DNA from: Bacteroidota bacterium
Lineage (GTDB): Bacteria > Bacteroidota > Bacteroidia > Sphingobacteriales > Sphingobacteriaceae
NCBI GenBank assembly: GCA_013288685.1
Contig: JABDBM010000046.1
Span: forward strand, 1 to 32,272
DNA: 32,272 bases
Direction of reading: 5' to 3'
Below the pieces are notes generated by a model. The model ran no database searches and had not been told where the DNA came from. It was given only the letters and a program-made list of their open reading frames with translations. Positions 16,681 to 22,971 of the stretch are shown here, one piece after another (position 1 is the first letter of the stretch; each line of letters starts with the position of its first letter). The position numbers and the translations under genes were made by a program.

Positions 16681-16741
16681 TTTAGCATCAATGAGCACAA
16701 TTCGTCTGCAAAACATATTATTATTCAGGTGCTTGATTTAT

Positions 16742-16749
16742 TATATTTG
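16742..16749 (+). promoter_or_regulatory. TAnnTTTG -7 element upstream of the DUF3800 gene
   Basis: TATATTTG matches the consensus exactly and lies 22 bp upstream of the start codon at 16772. No TTG is found at the right -33 distance, so this is a partial match only. Confidence 0.3.
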
Positions 16750-16771
16750 AAATCCGACCAAACGAGTTATT

Positions 16772-17548
16772 ATGACCCATTTTTATGTAGACGACAGTGT
16801 TCACGACCAAGCAGGTTTTATTCTTGGAGCATGTATTTGCACAAAAATAGATATAGAACAAGCCGTAACAGACATTATAACCTGGCATGGTTTTGACCCT
16901 TCTGTATTTGAATTTAAAAGCAGTACTAATTATTCCAAAGAGCCAGCCAAAGCTGAAGTAAGGTCTTCAATGAAAGAACTAATGTATAAGCACGCTAAAT
17001 TGGGTGTCGTGATTGTTCCCAGAGGCCGTAGAAGAGAATTTGGAGAGGAATGTCTTAAAGCGGTAAAACAATTTATTGATCAAAATACCACACTCACAGC
17101 GCCTTTTGGAGTCCATTTCGACCAGGGAATGTTTCCGTCTATTGACAATGCAATGGAGATTGTAAAAAAAATGAATTTTGAAAATTGCGAATTTGCTTTT
17201 GAGGTAGATTCTAAAAATACCCGTGGAATACAACTAGCTGATTTAGCCGCGCATATCGCAGCAATACATCTCAAAGATAAAATGGGGTTAATTGATAAAA
17301 TGGTAAAAGCGAGGGAAAATTCCGGATATGCTAGTGATCTTGAAATTAATCTCGGTTTTGAGATGTGGGCAACTCTTCGATACTCATTCTTCAGTAAGAA
17401 TAATAAAAAGTCTGTTGTGAGTACAGTTCACGACCCTGTCTTTGACGTAGAACCATATGGGCTTTATATTTCTACTTATTGCGATCAAGAATTGATCAAA
17501 AGCGCAAAAGCGGCCTTTTCAACTGTCTATCTTGGTTGCATTCATTGA
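16772..17548 (+). CDS. DUF3800-domain protein (RNase H-like fold)
   Basis: The 258-residue product fits the DUF3800 family: an N-terminal acidic beta strand YVDDS (5-9), FEFKSS (46-51), VHFDQG (114-119), and the signature DSKNTRGIQLADLAAHI (146-162). These acidic residues (Asp6, Asp7, Glu47, Asp117, Asp157) are placed like the metal-binding site of RNase H-like nucleases, although no activity is established for the family. DUF3800 genes are common in mobile and defence-associated DNA. No signal peptide is present. The gene lies between a decayed REP copy and an intact palindromic REP element, downstream of an unknown gene on the same strand, separated by 246 bp, so co-transcription is uncertain. 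Confidence 0.8.
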   Translation: MTHFYVDDSVHDQAGFILGACICTKIDIEQAVTDIITWHGFDPSVFEFKSSTNYSKEPAKAEVRSSMKELMYKHAKLGVVIVPRGRRREFGEECLKAVKQFIDQNTTLTAPFGVHFDQGMFPSIDNAMEIVKKMNFENCEFAFEVDSKNTRGIQLADLAAHIAAIHLKDKMGLIDKMVKARENSGYASDLEINLGFEMWATLRYSFFSKNNKKSVVSTVHDPVFDVEPYGLYISTYCDQELIKSAKAAFSTVYLGCIH

Positions 17549-17580
17549 TGTATCGTCTATGTCTTTGGCCAAGTCCCCCG

Positions 17581-17773
17581 CGCTGTCCGAAGTTTCCAAC
17601 TTCGGACCACTAAGCCTGTAGTTTGCAAAACAGCAACAACCAAATTTATTCCACCACCAAACGGCCCGCAATTAAATCATCACTAATATTTGCTTCAGCC
17701 TCCTGTAGTCACAGACTACAGGCTTATCGTATCCGAAGTTGAAAACTTCGGACAGCAGCGCTTCGGACAGCGG
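17581..17773. repeat. REP copies C and D: 193-bp palindromic composite element
   Basis: The element starts CGCTGTCCGAAG (17581-17592) and ends CTTCGGACAGCGG (17761-17773). Copy C has an intact H1 (17586-17606) and a damaged H2 (17615-17634). The centre holds the shared core GCCCGCAATTAAATCA (17664-17679). Copy D, inverted, has H2 (17702-17722) with stem CCTGTAGTC/GACTACAGG and H1 (17732-17752) with stem TCCGAAGTT/AACTTCGGA. The last H2 pair is C-G here instead of T-A, a change on both sides that keeps the stem. It resembles a BIME or a gene-free relative of the RAYT element. No gene is seen in 17549-17812. Confidence 0.85.
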
Positions 17774-17812
17774 CTCGATGTGCAAACTCACAATTCCAAA
17801 AATCAACAATCA

Positions 17813-18736
17813 TCACCCCGTCGGCAATAAATCAGGTGCCTTATAATACAAGGAATCCACCAAATATTCAAAGTGTTTTTGAAAGTAAAAATCATATCCA
17901 TTACTTCCCTCCGGGATAACATTGGGCGTACGGTGATAAACTTCTAAAATCCGGGGCACTTTTAAACCTTCGGCGACGGAAAAAGGAAACGACTGGTTGC
18001 CGATGAATAATTTGCTGCCGGCAATAATTTGGGCCATTTCCAAAAAATCGTCTACCTGCTGCCAACGCAGACAGGGGATATTTTTTTTCATGCTTAAATA
18101 CTCAGATTTTACACCCACAAAAACAATATCCTGGTAAGCCGATAAAAAAGAATAATCAATAAATGGATTATTATAACGCGAGCTCCGGGCCAATACAATC
18201 GTACCGGCAAACTGCTGATCCGGGTTTACAAAAAGCCATGGTTTGCTCAAATCAGTATTTATGCCGGTGGTATAAAAATTCCAACGGGCTATATTTCCTT
18301 TATCCAGTTCCAGGCCCGCCTTGCGGAACAAAGTAAGGTCCAGGTGGATTTTTTCATTTTCAATCAACTTCGCCTTATTAATGTATGGCTGGGCCTCCAG
18401 CAGCGGCTGCAACCGTTGGGCCATTGCCTCATCTAACATTACATTGCCCAGCGGATGTTCGAATCCTGCCGCTAACGCTAACGGCTCGTTAATGCGCATT
18501 AAAATATTTAACGGCTTTGCTGTAATTTCATGCAGTCTTTTTAATACCGGTAGGCTATAAATAATATCGCCGGCGTTGCCGCTGTGGGCTGCGTTAACTT
18601 CACCTTCATTACCTACCGTCCGAAGAATTTCATGAACGGAACGGTGTTTATCTGATGAAATAAACGTGTTGATAGGCGTGTAGTATTTATAATAATTGTA
18701 CTTTTCCTTATATAATTTAATATAATTTATAAGCAT
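17813..18736 (-). CDS. Glycosyltransferase family 9 (heptosyltransferase)-like protein
   Basis: The 307-residue product resembles GT9 heptosyltransferases, which add sugars to lipopolysaccharide core at the inner face of the cytoplasmic membrane. The N-terminal motif HSGNAGDIIYSLPVLKRL (51-68) matches the GD-x5-P-x-L acceptor-side motif. The C-terminal block DDFLEMAQIIAGSKLFIGNQ (about 228-248) followed by SVAEGLKVPRILE matches the nucleotide-sugar side, where GT9 enzymes read GNDSG-like motifs; here the Asp is replaced by Gln. The protein is somewhat short, and the substitution leaves activity open. It lies between REP copies C/D and the orphan DUF4249 gene on the same strand, with a 185-bp spacer that shows no clear signal. 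Confidence 0.65.
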   Translation of the reverse strand: MLINYIKLYKEKYNYYKYYTPINTFISSDKHRSVHEILRTVGNEGEVNAAHSGNAGDIIYSLPVLKRLHEITAKPLNILMRINEPLALAAGFEHPLGNVMLDEAMAQRLQPLLEAQPYINKAKLIENEKIHLDLTLFRKAGLELDKGNIARWNFYTTGINTDLSKPWLFVNPDQQFAGTIVLARSSRYNNPFIDYSFLSAYQDIVFVGVKSEYLSMKKNIPCLRWQQVDDFLEMAQIIAGSKLFIGNQSFPFSVAEGLKVPRILEVYHRTPNVIPEGSNGYDFYFQKHFEYLVDSLYYKAPDLLPTG

Positions 18737-18921
18737 CCCTGTCGGTGTACTTTAACCAATATTTCTCTACCCAATTTAACCTGTTGAACACTTCCATTGC
18801 TCCCTTTACGAGGTTTGCAATTCATCCGCTACAGTTATGGATAGCTTTTTGGTGCAAAAAACGTTAAAACACTATGGGGCAAGCGCTACAGCAAACCATT
18901 TCATTTTTGTAAATTATTTAT

Positions 18922-20106
18922 TCAATCCTTCCAAAAGCTTGGCCGCTTATTTGTTCCTCTTAAGGTACAATCTGCGCAAATCTGGTCGGTAGCTAAATAG
19001 CCTAATATGGGGCTTCCCCGGGGCTGAATTACTGTTAAAGGGAACTGCTTTCCCGAATATATCCATATCGGTATATCATTAACATACGTGTCAAAGCCTA
19101 TCTTCCGCTTAAAGTAATATACCCCTATGAAACAGCCATCAACAGAAAGCACCGGCTGGTAACGGGTGGTTGGCAGCGGCCGGTTGTCTATAAAAATTCT
19201 TTTCTCCGCGTTTGCCCCAACACTCAGGTAACCAATCACCGGTTCGGAAGGTGTGGTAATACAATGTATGTTACTGGGCAGCTGTGTTGGTTGGGCATCA
19301 AATATGCTGCCCAATTGTTCCGTATTTTTTTTCAGTTGCGTATAGTAATTAAAGGCATCGGGACTTAGGGCATATTGCTTTACCAGGATGCTGTACCGAA
19401 ACGCAATTTTTTCGGAATTGTAAGGAATTAGCGTCATCTGGTTTTGTTCAATCACATCCTGACTTAACCTCGCTGTTGAACCGAGCATAATGGAGCTTGC
19501 AGTGTCGGTACGCCAGCAGGTATAAACCTGGTTTGTATCCGTTCTGGCCACCACCGTATCAAACGGCGTTGTTTTCAATACAACGTACGATTCAGAATCC
19601 GGATGGATGATATACGTTTCATTGTAACTCCAGCGGTAGTAAGTGGTCTTATTTGCGGGGTCGTGAGTGGTAAGGTTAATTTGTACCCCGTCGCTTTTAA
19701 TCACATAATAAACACTGTCAATGGGTGGCGAGTTTTTTACCGGAAGGAAATCCGATTGGTAGACTTTACCATTCGAGCTCACTATTTTTAAGCAATATTT
19801 GTTAGCTGCGTTTAAGTTGAGGCCTGCAGCAGCATAATTGCCGTTACCGGTTTCGGTTAGCGCATAGCCCACATTTGCGTCGCTTAGCACCGTAACGGTG
19901 GCATGTAACTCCGGGTTGTTTACGCTCTCCGAAGAAAGCTGCACGGTTCTGCTGAGTTTGATGATAGTTGAATCCTGCCCGGCATTGATTATCCCTTCAA
20001 CCACCAGAAAATTATTATTATTGGTGATGGCAGGGGGATTGTACGGTTTTCTGCAGCCAAATAAAGCAAATAGTAATAAACAGCCTGCCGTCAGTAACTT
20101 TTTCAT
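18922..20106 (-). CDS. DUF4249-family lipoprotein (orphan paralogue)
   Basis: The 394-residue product has a lipoprotein signal (MKKLLTAGCLLLFALFGC, Cys18) and the DUF4249 pattern seen also in the protein at 25764. Shared blocks are LVVEGIIN, LSRTV, PVKNSPPIDS, YTCW, LSQDVI, KKNTEQLGSIFDAQP and a cysteine-rich end CADCTLRGTNKRPSFW. The fold is expected to be beta-rich. The family normally sits beside a TonB-dependent receptor, as at 22972-26972, and is thought to act as its surface partner; this copy has no receptor neighbour. TAAGTTTG on the minus strand (20144-20137) fits the -7 consensus, without a proper -33 TTG. REP copy F lies about 60 bp upstream of the start codon. Function is unknown. 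Confidence 0.88.
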   Translation of the reverse strand: MKKLLTAGCLLLFALFGCRKPYNPPAITNNNNFLVVEGIINAGQDSTIIKLSRTVQLSSESVNNPELHATVTVLSDANVGYALTETGNGNYAAAGLNLNAANKYCLKIVSSNGKVYQSDFLPVKNSPPIDSVYYVIKSDGVQINLTTHDPANKTTYYRWSYNETYIIHPDSESYVVLKTTPFDTVVARTDTNQVYTCWRTDTASSIMLGSTARLSQDVIEQNQMTLIPYNSEKIAFRYSILVKQYALSPDAFNYYTQLKKNTEQLGSIFDAQPTQLPSNIHCITTPSEPVIGYLSVGANAEKRIFIDNRPLPTTRYQPVLSVDGCFIGVYYFKRKIGFDTYVNDIPIWIYSGKQFPLTVIQPRGSPILGYLATDQICADCTLRGTNKRPSFWKD

Positions 20107-20166
20107 TAAGAATAGATTGGCTTTTTCGGTTTAAATCAAACTTAATAAAAAAGTTTCAAAAAACCT

Positions 20167-20251
20167 CCGCTGTCCGAAGTTTCAACTTCGGATCATTATA
20201 CCCGTAGTTTTAAAAACAGCGACAATCCTCAAGCGCCCCGCAATTAAATCA
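20167..20251 (+). repeat. REP copy F
   Basis: It begins CCGCTGTCCGAAG (20167-20179), identical to the left end of the RAYT element. H1 (20173-20192) keeps its 9-bp stem with a 2-nt loop. H2 is eroded (CCCGTAGTTTTAAAAACAG). The core CCCGCAATTAAATCA lies at 20237-20251, followed by TATTTGC as in the other copies. The inverted second half is missing; the LysR gene ends 24 bp further on. Confidence 0.8.
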
Positions 20252-20274
20252 ACGCTATTATTTGCTTTTTCCCC

Positions 20275-21138
20275 TTAAAACATTTCAATAAACCGCCTCA
20301 ATTCTTCCTCTCGTTCTTTTAACCAAAAAAGTGTCATTACTGCCTTTTGGGGCAGGTTTTTCAATTCAATTAATTGGATATTCATGTTGGTGCCGAGTAC
20401 GGAGGATATAGGTTCTATGGAAATACCGAGCCCGGCTTCAACCAGCCGCAATACGCCAATGGAGTGTGCCGACTCGTGCGCCACCTTCGGCTTAAAACCA
20501 AAGCCCTGGAAAATTTGAAGGATGGCTTCCACATACCCTGCGCCGGTAGAAACCTGCGGTAAGATGAAGGTTTCGTTTTTTAACACGGATAAGTCGCTGA
20601 GTTTTATTTTGGCCAGGGGATGGTTGCCAGGCAGGATCAGTACAAAATTTTCGCGGTATAATACTTTTGAGTTCACCTCGGGCGGCAGCATAATATTGGG
20701 AGCAACGCCGATGTCGGTTTGCCGGGCCAGCAGCATTTCAATTTGCTGAAAGTTGGATGTTTCCTGTGCAATAGTTTTCAGGTGGGGCCATTTCTGTTTT
20801 ACTTTCACCAAAAAGGCCGGTACTACGGTGTTCATGGCCGAGCTTGCATGCGTTATCCTTACCTCGCCGGCTTCGCCATTATGCAGTTGGGCCGTGCGGG
20901 TAATGGTTTTGTTCAGGTCCTGTAATATACGGTCGGCTTCTTTGCGGAAATACACACCCGCTTCAGTTAAAGTGACCGTTCGTTTGCTGCGATCAAACAA
21001 CAGCGCGCCAATTTCATGCTCCAGTAATTGTATCTGCCGGCTTAACGCGGGCTGAACAATATTTATTTGCCCGGCAGCTATCCTGAAATTAAGGCTGTCG
21101 CATAATACCAGGAAATTTCTGAGCTGTTGAATATCCAT
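20275..21138 (-). CDS. LysR-family transcriptional regulator
   Basis: I place the start at the ATG 21136-21138 rather than an in-frame TTG nine bases upstream, because LysR proteins begin MDIQQLRNF-like; this gives 287 residues, the usual length. The winged helix-turn-helix covers about 1-60 (LRNFLVLCDSLNFRIAAGQ, ALSRQIQLLEHEIGALLFDR, VTLTEAG), followed by a linker helix and the two-lobed effector domain (about 90-285, with LILPGNHPLA and GLGISIEP). It is divergent from the M24 peptidase gene across a 100-bp spacer, the classic LysR arrangement, so the peptidase is the likely target. TAAATTTG on the minus strand (21173-21166) fits the -7 consensus without a matching -33. The effector is unknown. 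Confidence 0.94.
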   Translation of the reverse strand: MDIQQLRNFLVLCDSLNFRIAAGQINIVQPALSRQIQLLEHEIGALLFDRSKRTVTLTEAGVYFRKEADRILQDLNKTITRTAQLHNGEAGEVRITHASSAMNTVVPAFLVKVKQKWPHLKTIAQETSNFQQIEMLLARQTDIGVAPNIMLPPEVNSKVLYRENFVLILPGNHPLAKIKLSDLSVLKNETFILPQVSTGAGYVEAILQIFQGFGFKPKVAHESAHSIGVLRLVEAGLGISIEPISSVLGTNMNIQLIELKNLPQKAVMTLFWLKEREEELRRFIEMF

Positions 21139-21238
21139 ATCAATCAAAATAAGTTATCAATTAATCAAATTTAAGTATTTTATTTTATCAGTTAAACTGC
21201 TTTGCTTTACGCGGAGAAAACCAGCTTTAAAAAAGGAT

Positions 21239-21931
21239 ATGAACGGGACAAAACAGAAACTGATAGCGGCCGAACAAAAGGCGAAGGAATTGTTTAAGAT
21301 GGTGGAAGAGCGGGAATTAATTACACCCGGGAAATCGGAAAAGGAACTAACTGATGAAGTAGTGGCGTTAGCCAAAAGCCAATTCGGGATAGAAAACTTT
21401 TGGCATAAAAAGATTGTGCGGGCGGGCGTCAATACACTACAGCCTTACAGCGGAAACCCGCCCGATGTGGTTATTCAAAAAGATGACATAGTGATCCTGG
21501 ATTTCGGTCCTATTTTCGAGGGCTACGAAGCTGACCTTGGCCGGACATACGTTGTTGGCAACGACCCTTTAAAGCTAAAATTAAAAAGCGATGTAGAAGC
21601 AGCCTGGCACGAAGCCAGCGCCTGGCATACCCAACAACGCAGCCTTACCGGCGCCGAATATTTTAAATACTTAAATGAACTGGCCGAAAAATATGGCTGG
21701 GAATACGGCGGCGAAATTGGCGGACACATCGTTGGGCCTTTTCCGCATGAACAATTGGAGCCCGATGATTTGGGTTTAGATATACACCCCGATAACCATA
21801 GCGATATACTGCAACCGGACAAAGACGGGAACAGCAGGTATTGGATTTTAGAGATTCACTTTGTGGACAGGGTAAACCATATCGGCGGTTTTTTTGAGCA
21901 GTTGTTGAATACATCAAGTAGAGGCGAATAG
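21239..21931 (+). CDS. M24-family metallopeptidase (Xaa-Pro aminopeptidase-like)
   Basis: The 230-residue protein is a stand-alone pita-bread domain, as in methionine or Xaa-Pro aminopeptidases, without the extra N-terminal domain. The five metal ligands are in place: Asp88 and Asp99 (DFGPIFEGYEADLGRTY), His163 (GGHIVGPFPHE), Glu205 (WILEIHF) and Glu220 (GGFFEQLL). His170 is a candidate catalytic residue. No signal peptide is seen, so it acts in the cytoplasm. The start ATG is preceded by AAAAGGAT, a fair ribosome binding site. The last four codons SRGE and the TAG stop are formed by a palindromic repeat that continues downstream, so the natural C-terminus has probably been reset by repeat insertion. 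Exact peptide specificity cannot be read. Confidence 0.9.
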   Translation: MNGTKQKLIAAEQKAKELFKMVEERELITPGKSEKELTDEVVALAKSQFGIENFWHKKIVRAGVNTLQPYSGNPPDVVIQKDDIVILDFGPIFEGYEADLGRTYVVGNDPLKLKLKSDVEAAWHEASAWHTQQRSLTGAEYFKYLNELAEKYGWEYGGEIGGHIVGPFPHEQLEPDDLGLDIHPDNHSDILQPDKDGNSRYWILEIHFVDRVNHIGGFFEQLLNTSSRGE

Positions 21932-22030
21932 CATTCGCCCGGCGCTATCCATTTACGCCAGAACACCAATCGGCGTAAAAATTCTGTACCGTGAACGGCA
22001 ATCGCAGGGCGAATGCTATTCACCCCTACA
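21918..22030. repeat. GGCGAATAGC-type inverted repeat overlapping the M24 stop codon
   Basis: The left end reads GTAGAGGCGAAT then AGCATTCGCCC (21918-21940); the right end (22007-22029) is its reverse complement with two mismatches. Each end is itself a near-palindrome (GGCGAAT-AGC-ATTCGCC, 7-bp stem). The M24 stop codon TAG (21929-21931) is the loop of the left hairpin. A second copy ends the gene at 29338. The rest of the spacer to 22208 is A/T-rich; TAAATTTG (22186-22193) is too close to the next start codon to be its promoter. Confidence 0.8.
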
Positions 22031-22208
22031 GCCCCAAAATTCTATCCAAATTATTTTTTTAACCATTCCTCAAATAAACCTTATCTTGCATAAAACGGCG
22101 TTTCTGCACCGTTAAACCGATAAATTTGGACGAAATAATATCAGGTTTTGTTCATAATCTATTATACGCCCGTTTTTCAAAACTTTAAATTTGAAATCAC
22201 CCCGATGT

Positions 22209-22970
22209 ATGGAGAAATGGATTTATCTGCAACTTAAATTATGCTGTATAAGCTTTTTAATTTTAAAAACTGCCTCCGCACAAACTGTTAGCGCCGACAC
22301 AGGCGTTTACCCGGCTGCTTTAAGTAAAGCCAATGCCGTTTATGCCATAGCCATTGGCACACAATTACCCTTAAATAACGGTCCTGAATATTACTTTTAT
22401 AACCCGCTGGAAATAAGGGGTTCGGCTTATTTTATGGAGTTGCCATTTACCAACGGCGATGTATATTACGATGGCGCCGAATACCGGGGCGTACAATTGC
22501 TGTATGATTTGTACAAAGATGAGGTGGCGGCGCTTTTATATGATCATTTTAACAAGTATGTTTTAATAAAAAGCCGCGTTAGCAATTTCGATTTGACCGG
22601 GCACCACTTTGTTAATATCAGCACCGATTCGCTGCCTGCCAATACCGTGTTAAAGGGCGGTTATTACGACGAGCTTTACCATGGCCGCACACAGGTGGTA
22701 TCAAAAAGATATAAGGTTATCCAAAATTACCAGTCGAACGGGGGCATTATGGAGGCCTACAACTTTTTCACCGATACCAAAGAGGATTTTTATATCCGCA
22801 AGGGCGGTGTTTATTATCCAATATCGGGGCAGGGTGCATTGCTGGATGTTTTTAAGGACCATAAGAAGGAACTGCGGCAATACATTAAATTAAACAAACT
22901 CAAATTCGGAAGAGATCCGCACGGTTTTTTGGCCAGTATAGCCGCTTATTACGACCGTATAACCAATTAG
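22209..22970 (+). CDS. Secreted protein of unknown function, first gene of a receptor operon
   Basis: I do not recognise the family. I place the start at ATG 22209 (MEKWIYLQLKLCCISFLIL) instead of an upstream TTG at 22191, because it gives a compact signal peptide that would be cut near TASAQ; the mature protein is then about 225 residues and periplasmic or exported. The sequence is rich in aromatic residues and beta strands (YYFYNPLEIRG, YYDGAEYRGVQLLYDLYKDE, NFFTDTKEDFYIRKGGVYY), with a helical end (LLDVFKDHKKELRQYIKLNK). It lies one base upstream of the TonB receptor gene, so the two should be translated from the same message and probably act in the same system. Confidence 0.8.
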   Translation: MEKWIYLQLKLCCISFLILKTASAQTVSADTGVYPAALSKANAVYAIAIGTQLPLNNGPEYYFYNPLEIRGSAYFMELPFTNGDVYYDGAEYRGVQLLYDLYKDEVAALLYDHFNKYVLIKSRVSNFDLTGHHFVNISTDSLPANTVLKGGYYDELYHGRTQVVSKRYKVIQNYQSNGGIMEAYNFFTDTKEDFYIRKGGVYYPISGQGALLDVFKDHKKELRQYIKLNKLKFGRDPHGFLASIAAYYDRITN

Positions 22971-22971
22971 T

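Noticed and set aside
14482..20251. Repeated hairpins considered as a CRISPR array
   Set aside because: Copies are few, unevenly spaced by hundreds to thousands of bases, found in both orientations and lack uniform spacers or cas genes.
22186..22193. TAAATTTG as promoter of the four-gene operon
   Set aside because: It would place the transcription start almost on the start codon at 22209, and no TTG lies at the -33 distance.
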